NCBI GenBank assembly: GCA_022842625.1 | Contig: JALHPG010000001.1 | Span: 1 to 64,000, forward strand | From: Bacteroidia bacterium | GTDB taxonomy: Bacteria > Bacteroidota > Bacteroidia > B-17B0 > Aurantibacillaceae | Direction of reading: 5' to 3' | Length of the DNA: 64,000 bases | Part shown: piece by piece, positions 10,605 through 20,505 of the stretch | Layout of the letters: every line of letters begins with the position of its first letter | Numbering within the stretch: position 1 is the stretch's first letter | Notes under the pieces: model-generated | What the model saw: the letters and a program-made list of their open reading frames with translations, nothing else | Told to the model about the DNA's origin: nothing | Databases searched by the model: none | Program-made: the position numbers and the translations under genes

Positions 10605-11969
10605 TTAGCTTACCATCATTAAGCATTGGGCCAAAATAGATTTTGCTTTATACTTAATTTTAGCTGGTACACTTTTGGTTTTACTATAATTAACCTCATT
10701 ATACACCCATCGTATTGCATATTGGTAAAATGCTTTTGAGTGTTTACGGGTAAAATTATTTTCTCTATCTGTAATTTTATTCCAATCGCCGTCGGTCACA
10801 ATGGTTGTGTTTACCTCATTGTATAATGGTGTGCCTTTAATTGGATAAGCTAAAGTAACCGTGTAATAGCTGGGGTCAGAGATCTTTAAATGACGGATGG
10901 TTTCTTTAATATCAGCTTTATTTTCTCCAGGATATCCTAACATAATAAAAGTACCTGCCTCAATACCATATTCTTTTGTTTTAATGATCATTTCTCTAAC
11001 CTCCTTCACATCTACCCTTCTATCCATGGCGTCAATTATTTTTTGCGAGCCACTTTCTGCTCCTATCCAAACCCTAAAACAACCTGTATCTTTTAAAATT
11101 TTAATGATGTTTTCATTTAGTCTATCGGCTCGCGTGATTATTTCATAAGGAATAAATACTTGTCGCTTTAAAACCTCATCCTTAAATTCATTCATCCATT
11201 TATGGCTTATTGTAAACACATCATCTACAAACCAAACGCGATCGGGATTATAATTTTGTTTTAAAAACTCCAATTCATCCACTACTAATTTTGCACTTCT
11301 TCTTCTGTAAGTTCCACCATAAACTGCTCTGCTGCACCATTTACAGGTATAAGGACAACCTCGCATAGTGCTTAAAGAATACATGCTGTAACCATGGTGT
11401 TTTTTCCATGCATTGCCATATAATGTAAGATCAATTTTTTGGCGGGCAGGCATTGGCAGTTCATTAATATCTTTGATGAGCGTTCTTTCCGGAGTAAAAA
11501 AAACAGTGCTATCTTTTAAATAAGCTGTTCCGGCAATTTCTGTTGGAAGTGATCTGTTATTTAAATAATACTCTGCAATTTCAAAAAAAGTTTGCTCTCC
11601 TTCGCCCACCACCAAAATATCAGCACCATTCAAAAGATAATTTTCTGCATTATATCTTATTTCCGGACCACCTAAAATAATTTTACATTCCTTAAGGTCG
11701 GGTTGTGAGTGAACAAATTCAATAATTTTTAAAACATTAACCTTGGTCATTAAATTAGTATAAATACCAATTAAACCCGGTTTCTTTTTGATCAAATTGT
11801 TCTTAAAATTTTCGAATGTAGAAAAGGTTGAATCAAAAACCTCATGAGCAATTTTTTTACTTTCAAGGTAAGCTGAAATATATAGAATGCCCAATGGAAC
11901 ATAAGGTTTCATGATCTCTAGTTCTTTTGGGTCTTCGCTTAAAAAATATCCGTGCGTTAAAAGTATCAA
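10605..11969 (-). CDS. B12-binding-domain radical SAM protein
   Basis: RGCPYTCKWC [4Fe-4S] motif with B12-binding-like N-domain; probable start is TTG 11969 overlapping the upstream stop (TTGA); track start 12020. Confidence 0.88.
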   Translation of the reverse strand: MILLTHGYFLSEDPKELEIMKPYVPLGILYISAYLESKKIAHEVFDSTFSTFENFKNNLIKKKPGLIGIYTNLMTKVNVLKIIEFVHSQPDLKECKIILGGPEIRYNAENYLLNGADILVVGEGEQTFFEIAEYYLNNRSLPTEIAGTAYLKDSTVFFTPERTLIKDINELPMPARQKIDLTLYGNAWKKHHGYSMYSLSTMRGCPYTCKWCSRAVYGGTYRRRSAKLVVDELEFLKQNYNPDRVWFVDDVFTISHKWMNEFKDEVLKRQVFIPYEIITRADRLNENIIKILKDTGCFRVWIGAESGSQKIIDAMDRRVDVKEVREMIIKTKEYGIEAGTFIMLGYPGENKADIKETIRHLKISDPSYYTVTLAYPIKGTPLYNEVNTTIVTDGDWNKITDRENNFTRKHSKAFYQYAIRWVYNEVNYSKTKSVPAKIKYKAKSILAQCLMMVS

Positions 11970-12748
11970 TTTATTTTTTTTAGATGAATGATAAAATGAT
12001 CGGCGTAATTTGCCGTCCAACTAAATTTACAAAATAGTTTATCTAAACCATTTAATAATTTTAAAAGAAATTTTTTGTTTGAAAAAAAAGGGTTTAAATA
12101 TGACGGTGGCACAAAAAGACCAACCCCTGATGTATGTACCATTTTAAATTCGGTGCCGAAAAAATTCGCTATTTCTTTAGGAGAGTAGTACCAGGTTTTA
12201 AATTCAGAGCCATTGATCAAGGTCTCCACCCCTATTGTACTATCTCTTCTATTAGCTTTTTTTTGGTCGCCTTTAAACTTAAAATACAGTCTCTCCCAAA
12301 TACATTTACGACCCATGATCACAAAAAAAAGATCGGCTTGTGTGTTTAATAATGCTTTGCATTTATCTGCAAACTCTGCAAATTCTTGTGGCGAAAGACA
12401 GTTGAGCCCGCCAAAATTTGAAAAAATAAAATTTGAATTTTTTATCTCTTCGTTTAGATCTTGAATAAGATTGACTTTAAAAGAAACATTTGCAGCGCTA
12501 TTATTTTTAGCCTTACAAAGTTCTATCATTTTTGTTGAAGCATCTGTAGCTAATACACTTAGTGTATACTTTCCAATTTCTAAGGCATCCTTTCCGGTAC
12601 CACAATTAATTTCAAGAACTCTGCTTTTATTATTTAACAAGGGCATTAGTAGGCTATATACAGCATGCCTCTGCATTAAACCCACCAGAGAGAAGGTAAA
12701 ATGATCGTCGTAATTCTTTGCGTAATTATCAAAAGAGGCTACTTGCAT
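11966..12748 (-). CDS. class I SAM-dependent methyltransferase
   Basis: VLEINCGTGKDALEIGKY motif I; ATG 12748 preferred to TTG 12757. Confidence 0.85.
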   Translation of the reverse strand: MQVASFDNYAKNYDDHFTFSLVGLMQRHAVYSLLMPLLNNKSRVLEINCGTGKDALEIGKYTLSVLATDASTKMIELCKAKNNSAANVSFKVNLIQDLNEEIKNSNFIFSNFGGLNCLSPQEFAEFADKCKALLNTQADLFFVIMGRKCIWERLYFKFKGDQKKANRRDSTIGVETLINGSEFKTWYYSPKEIANFFGTEFKMVHTSGVGLFVPPSYLNPFFSNKKFLLKLLNGLDKLFCKFSWTANYADHFIIHLKKIN

Positions 12749-14177
12749 CCGGTTCAATTGCTTGTAATTTTTTCTTTAGGTTAAGTTGTTTAAAGTAATA
12801 ATACGACCCTAACAACATGCGCTTATTAACTTGTTTATTTTTCAATAATTCTTGCGCTTGAGTTGTTCTAAATTTATAATGGACAAAACGCTGAAGATAC
12901 CGGTAAAAATCTGCTTTATAAGAACTATTAAACATTAAGTGAAGATCATCAGAATCTTTCCAGTTCTGTTTTTCTATGAGGTCCTTTTTTACAGTTTCAT
13001 AAAATTTTGTACCAGGTAAGGGGTAAGAAACAGAAATGCCAATGTCATGTGGTTTCAATTCGCTGACTAATTGCAGAGTTTTTTTTATATCTTCCATCAA
13101 CTCACCGGTGTATCCAAATTGTAAAAAGAAACAAGGTTTTATTGCATGCTTTTTTAAAAGCTGCGTTGCTTCTTTTATTTGCTCAAGTGTTGTGCCTTTA
13201 TCCATGGCATTTAAAACCTTTTGCGATCCGCTTTCTGCCCCCATCCATACTTCTTCGCAGCCGGATTGTGCCAGGTATTTTATATTTTCATCTTCCAGTA
13301 AAAGATCGGCACGACTTTGAATTTTATATTTTACCTTAACATTTAATGCTTGTATTGCTGTATTAAATTCTTTTAACCAGTTTGGCTTAAGTCCAAAAAT
13401 ATCATCTGCAAACCAAATATGGGTAAAACCAAATTTGGTCTGTAATTCTTTTATTTGTTTTGCAATACTTTGAGGCGAGTGTGAATTGTATCTGTTGCCA
13501 TAAATTGGCTTGGCACACCAGTTACATTTATACGGACAACCGCGCGTTGTTACAAAATTTATTGAAAAATAGCCATGCCCGTTTAGCCATGTTTTTTTAT
13601 AGGGCACAATATCCACCAGATCCCAGGCAGGCAATGGTAACTCATCAAGGTCTTTGATAACCATTCGTGGTGGCGTTTTTGTGATCGTATTCTCAGAAAG
13701 AAAAACTAATCCGTTTATTAACGAAACATTAGATAAATTTCCTTTTTTAATAACATTAACTAATTCTAAAAGTGTTTGTTCGGCTTCGCCAATAATAATA
13801 TAATCTGCACCATGTGAAAAATATTTCTCTAAATGATCGGTAGCATCAGATGAGGAAACAATAACCGGAATATTATATTCTTTAGCCACCTTTTGCATAT
13901 CAAACGCTGCCTCACGCATATTAGTGAGACACATTTTTGTTAAGTAATTAAATGAATCGTCGTAGATGACAAATACATCCGGCTTAAAATCATTTATGTG
14001 TTCTCTTATTTCTTCAGCGCTAGATGAAAATTGAAGGTCGGCCAATTTAACATCAAAACCATTTTCTCTTAATAAAGCCGCAGCGTATAAGGTGGCCAAT
14101 GGCGGGAATGGCGTTTTAGTTTTTAATTGTTTAGGATCAAAATTCAGGAAATACGAATGTGTAAAAAGGACTTTCAT
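12729..14177 (-). CDS. B12-binding-domain radical SAM protein
   Basis: RGCPYKCNWC motif; paralogous N-terminus HSYFLNFDPKQL..P.PPLATLYAAALL. Confidence 0.9.
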   Translation of the reverse strand: MKVLFTHSYFLNFDPKQLKTKTPFPPLATLYAAALLRENGFDVKLADLQFSSSAEEIREHINDFKPDVFVIYDDSFNYLTKMCLTNMREAAFDMQKVAKEYNIPVIVSSSDATDHLEKYFSHGADYIIIGEAEQTLLELVNVIKKGNLSNVSLINGLVFLSENTITKTPPRMVIKDLDELPLPAWDLVDIVPYKKTWLNGHGYFSINFVTTRGCPYKCNWCAKPIYGNRYNSHSPQSIAKQIKELQTKFGFTHIWFADDIFGLKPNWLKEFNTAIQALNVKVKYKIQSRADLLLEDENIKYLAQSGCEEVWMGAESGSQKVLNAMDKGTTLEQIKEATQLLKKHAIKPCFFLQFGYTGELMEDIKKTLQLVSELKPHDIGISVSYPLPGTKFYETVKKDLIEKQNWKDSDDLHLMFNSSYKADFYRYLQRFVHYKFRTTQAQELLKNKQVNKRMLLGSYYYFKQLNLKKKLQAIEPDASSLF

Positions 14178-15116
14178 TTATTGCGAAAAGGTTTTTACTT
14201 TTTCAAGTCGATTGTTTAATTCTAACAAAACTTTTTGTTGAAAGCCGCGTGGATGATGTTTAGATACATTTTTACGACTACGTAAATTAAGATCAAACTC
14301 TTCTTTACTGAAGCCGGGAAATTTTTTTTCCCAGGACGAAAGTGTTAATTCAAAACATTTTTTTTCTAGGCTTTCTCCCAACTTCCCATTAAGTAACAAT
14401 TCAACCGTTCTGAATAAATACTTTTTTTTGGGTTTTTCATTCAAAAAAGAAGCGTCGTAATTTGATCTGTTTACCAAGAAGTTATTGGTCCAATTATTGG
14501 CATTTAAAAAATTGTCAAATTGCTTTTTATTGCTAACGGGTATTAAGGTTTTAATTTCGGTGGCTACAAAAATATTTTCGTCAGGGATCTGTAGGTTGTT
14601 TGAATCAACTAAATAATTTATACAAAAATATTTTCTTGAATTTAATAAGAATACTTTTTTAAAGGCTATTAAAATAGAACGGCATAGCCATAACTTTTGA
14701 GGTGAGGTAATTATAAAATAATCAACGTCCCCATCCGCATCAAGCAATCCTTTTGAGCAGGATCCTGATATGCAAACAGATTCGACGAAGGGAAAGCGCG
14801 AAATAAAATTGGCGTACCTTTTTATAGTTTTTTGTTTTTCGAGAAACCGTTTTTCAGATCGGATGCGTTTGGTGATATGCTCAGGATTAGCATTTTCTAA
14901 ATAATAAAACCCATTTGATCCTGTAAGTAATTTCAGCTCTACTAATTCGTTTAAGATGATATTAACCTGACTTTGGTCCGTTTTAAAATTTAAAAATTCA
15001 AATACCTGTTCAGGCTTAAGCGGATAGTTAAAAACATCAAAATAGGCAATACAGCTATATACAGCAAATTGTAGTTTTGATAATGCAATATTTGCTTTGT
15101 TTTCTTTAGCTATCAT
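14178..15116 (-). CDS. pol-beta-type nucleotidyltransferase domain protein with N-terminal winged-helix-like region
   Basis: SGSCSKGLLDADGDVDYFIIT (GS...DxD) signature. Confidence 0.75.
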   Translation of the reverse strand: MIAKENKANIALSKLQFAVYSCIAYFDVFNYPLKPEQVFEFLNFKTDQSQVNIILNELVELKLLTGSNGFYYLENANPEHITKRIRSEKRFLEKQKTIKRYANFISRFPFVESVCISGSCSKGLLDADGDVDYFIITSPQKLWLCRSILIAFKKVFLLNSRKYFCINYLVDSNNLQIPDENIFVATEIKTLIPVSNKKQFDNFLNANNWTNNFLVNRSNYDASFLNEKPKKKYLFRTVELLLNGKLGESLEKKCFELTLSSWEKKFPGFSKEEFDLNLRSRKNVSKHHPRGFQQKVLLELNNRLEKVKTFSQ

Positions 15117-15790
15117 GAAGTTCTTACAATATTAAAGATAAAGTTTTTTTCCCACTTTACTTTCTTTGTATAGCATTGGGTTAACAAATAATTATTTTTT
15201 TTTGCGATAGTAGAAATTCTTTCCAAATCGCAATTATCTGCCAGAATGATAAAAATTTGCGAAGTCGGTTTGATATAATCGCCGAGCTGTTTGAATAATT
15301 TTTCGAAATACTCACCGTTTTTTCCACAATACCAGGCATAAGAGCCGGCATCGGAAGGGTCGCTGAAAAAATAGGGCGGATTGATCAATATAATATCAAA
15401 TTTGTTTTCAGGAATAGTATCAAACAGATCGGATAAATAAATATTAAAATTTTCGGTAGACTTAAAATTACTCTTTAAATTTTCTTTTAGCCCGTCTATT
15501 GCTATCGGATTAATATCAAAACTATAAACCACTGCTCCTTTTGAAAAGGCAATAAAACTTAATAGTCCGGAGCCTGCACCAATCTCACATACTTTTTTTC
15601 CGGCTAGATCAAGCTTTTGAATAAAGTCGGCAAAAACCTGCGTACTAAAAAAAAACTTTGGGTGAAAAACGCCGGGATAGATCTTTAATTTAAGTTCCTT
15701 GTAACTATAAATACTTACATTTTTTAAATAACGTTTTAAAATGGGTTGCACCAAAACATCATAAAATTTTTTATGTATAAGATCAAACAT
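15113..15790 (-). CDS. class I methyltransferase (HemK/PrmC-like NPPY)
   Basis: VCEIGAGSGLLSFIAF and DIILINPPYFFSDP motifs. Confidence 0.87.
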   Translation of the reverse strand: MFDLIHKKFYDVLVQPILKRYLKNVSIYSYKELKLKIYPGVFHPKFFFSTQVFADFIQKLDLAGKKVCEIGAGSGLLSFIAFSKGAVVYSFDINPIAIDGLKENLKSNFKSTENFNIYLSDLFDTIPENKFDIILINPPYFFSDPSDAGSYAWYCGKNGEYFEKLFKQLGDYIKPTSQIFIILADNCDLERISTIAKKNNYLLTQCYTKKVKWEKNFIFNIVRTS

Positions 15791-17292
15791 TAAAATCCTT
15801 CGGTTTCAGGCTGACGGTATTTCCATATCTTTTGAAGCGCCTTTATTTCGTATGGAAACTTATAGAAGCCGGTATGATAGCGTAATCCGCTCCAAGTTCT
15901 AATAATAGTCTTTTGCCATTTTTTAAAACGTATATCTGATTCGGTTGGAAAATAACCATTTAAAACCGTTTCAAAATTTTTGATCTTATCGATCATATAT
16001 GGTTTTAACCAAGGTGTTAAAGGATTTTTACGAAGGTCGAAATTTTCCCATGCAGGACTTACCCAATCTTCTAATGTTTCAGGAAACTTAAACCCACTTG
16101 CTAAAACATTATTATACATTTCAGAACCCTCGGTAGGCACAGGACTATACGTGTAAATAATTATTTCGGTATTTGGATTGATTGCTTTTACTTTTTTAAT
16201 AAACTCAATATCTTCATTGATCTGCTTATCAGCTTCAGCTTCTGTATCACTTGGTATTCCTAGTACAAAAGAATATTCCGGAATAATGTCAAACTTCTTT
16301 AAGCGTTCGGCAAATTTTAGGATCTGTTCTCCCGTTTGTGTTCCGCCTTTATCCATCTTTTTTAAAACAGCATCGTTTCCTGTTTCTGCACCAAAAAAGA
16401 TCATCTTACAACCGGCTTCACGAATAAGGGCAAGCGATTCATCCTTGTACTTATCCATGGTATCGATGCGGGCTTCGCCCCACCAAACCATTTTTTCGTC
16501 TTTTATCAATTTAGCAAATTCAACCGTTCGCTTTTCTGAAACAAAAAAATTATTGTCATGAAATTCAATGGCATCACCGTTATATTTTTCTTTCAAAAAT
16601 TTTATGTCGTTATAGATCCCTTGTGCCGACCTACCCTTCCAGCGGGCATTGTAAATTGGCACCACGGCACAAAACGAACAAGTAAAAGGACAACCAAAAC
16701 TACTATGATAAGCAATGGTTTTTTTTCCTAAATACGTTTTACCTAAGTATTTTTGAAGTGGATAAAATTCATTTAATTTTTCGTAGGGCAATTTTGGCAG
16801 CTTATCAAGATCTAACAATTCTTCTTTTGCAGTTTTAATAATTTGCCCTTCTTTAAGATAGATCAGATTTTTTATCCCATCAACAGATAAATTTGCTTCT
16901 ATTGCATTTAATAACTGAGGGAAGGTATTATCACCCGGACCATTAACAATGTAATCGATATAACCAGAACTTAAAACCGACTTGGGTTGATTTGAAGGAA
17001 AATAACCGCCCCAAATAGTTATTACATGTGGATATAATTCTTTAATTTTTTTTGAAATTGGTATTGCCTGTTTTAATTGCGGACCAGGCATCACAGTGCA
17101 ACCAAACACATCTATTTTTTGCTCTTTAAAATAATCCAATATTTTTTTTTGAGGATCGGATTCTAAATTGCCATCTACAAAAAAATATTCATGCCTGCCA
17201 TCAATACTCGCAGCGACCTGCAGAATACTGTTAGGTATTCTAGGTTTAGAATTGGCGCTACGGGGATTAAATAATAGTACTTTTAATGGCAT
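15790..17292 (-). CDS. B12-binding-domain radical SAM protein
   Basis: FGCPFTCSFC motif; B12-binding-like N-domain. Confidence 0.9.
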   Translation of the reverse strand: MPLKVLLFNPRSANSKPRIPNSILQVAASIDGRHEYFFVDGNLESDPQKKILDYFKEQKIDVFGCTVMPGPQLKQAIPISKKIKELYPHVITIWGGYFPSNQPKSVLSSGYIDYIVNGPGDNTFPQLLNAIEANLSVDGIKNLIYLKEGQIIKTAKEELLDLDKLPKLPYEKLNEFYPLQKYLGKTYLGKKTIAYHSSFGCPFTCSFCAVVPIYNARWKGRSAQGIYNDIKFLKEKYNGDAIEFHDNNFFVSEKRTVEFAKLIKDEKMVWWGEARIDTMDKYKDESLALIREAGCKMIFFGAETGNDAVLKKMDKGGTQTGEQILKFAERLKKFDIIPEYSFVLGIPSDTEAEADKQINEDIEFIKKVKAINPNTEIIIYTYSPVPTEGSEMYNNVLASGFKFPETLEDWVSPAWENFDLRKNPLTPWLKPYMIDKIKNFETVLNGYFPTESDIRFKKWQKTIIRTWSGLRYHTGFYKFPYEIKALQKIWKYRQPETEGF

Positions 17293-17339
17293 GAAAAATA
17301 GCTTGTATTACAAATATAAAATAAAAAGCCAATAGACAT

Positions 17340-18233
17340 CTATTTGCGAAAAAGTCTTTTATACAAGTTTATTAAGACAGGAGGAACTACAAATTTTATT
17401 TTTTGTTTTATATCACGAATTTGCGTGCTTTTAAAAAATTGTTTTTGCTCCTCTTCTGAAATAGATATCGCATTAAAAAAATTTGCAGAATTACTCATAA
17501 AGCCCAAGGCGCCAATTACTACACCCATCCTTAAGATCTTTTCTGTTTCATCTGTTCCTTCAGAATTGATGCAATAATAAGCATCGCCGCCAATTCCCCA
17601 TTTTGGCTTTTCTCCGTGCTTCCCTGTAAAATAACTTTGGTCATAATTAAATTCACAGGTGATCAATTTATAACCATGGCTATTTAAAAACTGATCTATC
17701 TGTGTAAATGTAGGCTGGTTTTGGTAAAGGGAAATAAAAGCAAATTCAGTTTTAATGACACCGATCTTTTTTTCTTTTAAACTATTTTCTGCTCCTTTTA
17801 AAATTTCTAACTCTGTGCCTTGCGTATCCAATTTCAAATAATCAATAAAATTAATTCCGCGTTCTCTAACAAAGTCATCAATGGTTATCGTTTCAACCTT
17901 CTTTTCACCTATTATGTTTAATTGTTTGCGCCATTCTTTAAACTCGTTTATGCTATTAAAATATTCGCTCAGTATTTTTTCATCGGGCTTGTAAATGGAG
18001 CTCATACTGGGATTGGCCATCAAATAAAAATTGTAGATCCCTGGTGAGGAATACAGACCCTTTTTTATCACATGAAACTCTGTGTATTCGTTTCCTTTAC
18101 CGTTAATTAACGAATCATTGTCCTGCAAGTTTGGCTCAAAACTATAAAGAGAAATAGATCTTGAAAGTGATCGAAGTTCTTTCAATCCATTTCTGGCACC
18201 AACATCAAAGCATATTAATTTTGGTATTTTCAT
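17340..18233 (-). CDS. FkbM family methyltransferase
   Basis: FDVGARNGLKEL, FIDYLKLDTQGTELEILKGAENSL. Confidence 0.88.
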   Translation of the reverse strand: MKIPKLICFDVGARNGLKELRSLSRSISLYSFEPNLQDNDSLINGKGNEYTEFHVIKKGLYSSPGIYNFYLMANPSMSSIYKPDEKILSEYFNSINEFKEWRKQLNIIGEKKVETITIDDFVRERGINFIDYLKLDTQGTELEILKGAENSLKEKKIGVIKTEFAFISLYQNQPTFTQIDQFLNSHGYKLITCEFNYDQSYFTGKHGEKPKWGIGGDAYYCINSEGTDETEKILRMGVVIGALGFMSNSANFFNAISISEEEQKQFFKSTQIRDIKQKIKFVVPPVLINLYKRLFRK

Positions 18234-18236
18234 AAT

Positions 18237-19379
18237 CTACTTTTTTAATTTAAAGAATATATATAGACTTAATAAGCCGGCAATGTTGGATAGTATAGCA
18301 CCCGTTATGCCAAAATAATTTATTAAACTAAACGAAAAAACAATATTTATTACAGCGGAAACTAACACCCCGTTCAATAGCAATTTCGACTTGTTTTGAT
18401 CGGTTTTTAAATATATCTCGAAAATGGAAACAGAATAAATAAACAAATTGCAGAAAACTAGCGCCAGCATCGCCATTGAAATATTATATTTATAAATATA
18501 GTGTGTAATGACATAAAATAATGGCAAGGCCAAGATCGACAGGGCAAATGATTTAAGCAAAAACCCTTTGTAATTGTTAGAAAAAGTTTTTCCTCCTGAA
18601 CTAAAAAGATCAACCATTTGATTGGAGAAAAAAGAAGCAATAATGATCTGAGACAAACCGATTAAGCTGCTATAAATATGGTAATTTATTATTTGGCCAG
18701 ATGGCAGGTAAAGAGAGGCGATATAAAAATCTGTTTTCGAAAGCAAAAAAGCAAAAAAAGCGATCAGGAAATAATTATATGTAGTTTTTAAAAAAGGGAA
18801 AGGGTTTATTAGTTTAAACGAAATAACCTCCCGAAACAAAATAATTCCTGCAAAAAATTTACTCAATTCTGCAATGATCATAAGCATAATTACCGTATTT
18901 AGGTTAAACCCGGAGTGAAGGCTATAATAGATAACGATAAAAATTAAAAAAAACAGATCCACTCCGGCAAAAAGACTGTTCTTGCTTTTTGCTGTAGAAA
19001 AGGCTTCAATGGTGTTATTTAAAGATTTTAAAAATGAAAAAACCAGGATGAATAAAATTATGGTTAAGTCGAGTGGAATAAAACAAATAAAAACCCCAAT
19101 TAAAATAAATAAAGTCAACCGAATGGAGAATAATTGAGAAAATATATTTTCTGTACCGCTCTCTGAAACAAATAATTTAACACTATAGTCTTTTAATCCC
19201 CAATTTACAAAACTTAACAGGAGGTTAACGCCTGTAAAAAAAATTATAAAATCTTTAAGGTCAGATGGAAGGTGGAGCGCTGTAAATCCAAAACAAACAA
19301 ACGCGTTTATCAAAGAAGAAGATACCCCTCTAATGGTATTAGAAAAAACGATTACTTTATTTGACATTAAAACATTCAA
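18237..19379 (-). CDS. polysaccharide/oligosaccharide flippase-like multi-TM protein
   Basis: About 12 hydrophobic segments; Wzx-like C-terminal VLVSAVINIVFSFSLINYFGITGAILSNIAG. Confidence 0.75.
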   Translation of the reverse strand: MNVLMSNKVIVFSNTIRGVSSSLINAFVCFGFTALHLPSDLKDFIIFFTGVNLLLSFVNWGLKDYSVKLFVSESGTENIFSQLFSIRLTLFILIGVFICFIPLDLTIILFILVFSFLKSLNNTIEAFSTAKSKNSLFAGVDLFFLIFIVIYYSLHSGFNLNTVIMLMIIAELSKFFAGIILFREVISFKLINPFPFLKTTYNYFLIAFFAFLLSKTDFYIASLYLPSGQIINYHIYSSLIGLSQIIIASFFSNQMVDLFSSGGKTFSNNYKGFLLKSFALSILALPLFYVITHYIYKYNISMAMLALVFCNLFIYSVSIFEIYLKTDQNKSKLLLNGVLVSAVINIVFSFSLINYFGITGAILSNIAGLLSLYIFFKLKK

Positions 19380-19383
19380 CTGA

Positions 19384-20505
19384 TTATTTTTTCGATCCTT
19401 CCCTTATATCAAACGGCATAACGCTGGGTATAAATGGCGCCAAATTATTGACCGAATCTCTGAAATAGATATCTCCAAAAAAAGTAAATTCCGCATGTTG
19501 GTGAGTTCTTTTGTTTTTAAGTATCTCCTTTAATTTTGGCAATGGAATATTCCACTCTTTAGAGAGTTTAATTAACGAAGGTTCCATATATCCAATATAT
19601 AATCTTTCTACAAAAGAATGATCCTGCGTTTTGGAAAAATCTATTTCGCCCTTTAAATTTTTGCGATAAAGTGAGAGTTTAAACATAAGTTCTTTTACAA
19701 GTTCCTGAAAACTTTCCTGAGAAATAAACCCGCTTATAGAATCGTTAGTTGTATATAACGGTTGAATATACAGCTCGTGACACCATAAACATTTAGCAGG
19801 CTTTCCGGCCTCACTCAGATCTTTTGGACTAGCGCTAATTAGTTTACCGTTTTGATCGTATATAGAAAATCGCAATTGCCCGTTAGCCATAATATCAAAC
19901 ACTTCAAAACCTTTTGCTTTAAATGTTCTATTTAAAAAATTCCCCTCTCCTTCTTCGGCAATAAATAACCAATCCGCAACCTGACCTTTAGTATACAACT
20001 TTAAAACACGGGTATGTTTTGAGATCAATGAATTAGTGACCGGAAAAATAATTGGCTCTTTATCCTTATACATTTTTAATTTTATCGAAAGGTCCGATTC
20101 AGCGTCGGTAATTTTATAATACAATTCGCTTGAGCCTATTAGTAAAGAAACAAATGCTCCAAGATCGATACTGTTTTTAATTGTATATTCTTGAGTATGT
20201 TTTAGTGAATCCATTATTCCTACTAGGGCATTAAGGGCTTTTGGTGAAAATCCAACTTTAGAAAGATCGAGGTTAAATTTTGTAGAATCGCGCCTAAGAA
20301 TAGCATGATCTAAGCTGTCCTTTTTTAATTCTGCGCCTAAAAAAGATAAGGTCCATAACAAACCCGTTCGTGCATTTTCCCAATTATCAATTTCGTATTG
20401 TTTGGTAAATTCAAGGTTTATAGTTTCGTCTACCGGCTTTTCATTTTTGCAGGAAAAAGCAAACAAACCGGTTATTATACCTATATATAGGACTATATCT
20501 TTCAA
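19384..20505 (-). CDS. lipoprotein with CxxCH motif, unknown function
   Basis: Lipobox-like FAFSCKNE; internal GKPAKCLWCHELY. Confidence 0.65.
   Translation of the reverse strand: MKDIVLYIGIITGLFAFSCKNEKPVDETINLEFTKQYEIDNWENARTGLLWTLSFLGAELKKDSLDHAILRRDSTKFNLDLSKVGFSPKALNALVGIMDSLKHTQEYTIKNSIDLGAFVSLLIGSSELYYKITDAESDLSIKLKMYKDKEPIIFPVTNSLISKHTRVLKLYTKGQVADWLFIAEEGEGNFLNRTFKAKGFEVFDIMANGQLRFSIYDQNGKLISASPKDLSEAGKPAKCLWCHELYIQPLYTTNDSISGFISQESFQELVKELMFKLSLYRKNLKGEIDFSKTQDHSFVERLYIGYMEPSLIKLSKEWNIPLPKLKEILKNKRTHQHAEFTFFGDIYFRDSVNNLAPFIPSVMPFDIREGSKK

Noticed and set aside
13036-13657. Several plus-strand Cys/Ser-rich ORFs
   Set aside because: Antisense to the radical SAM gene 12729-14177; similar shadows over other rSAM genes (10897-11148, 16178-16561) explain them.
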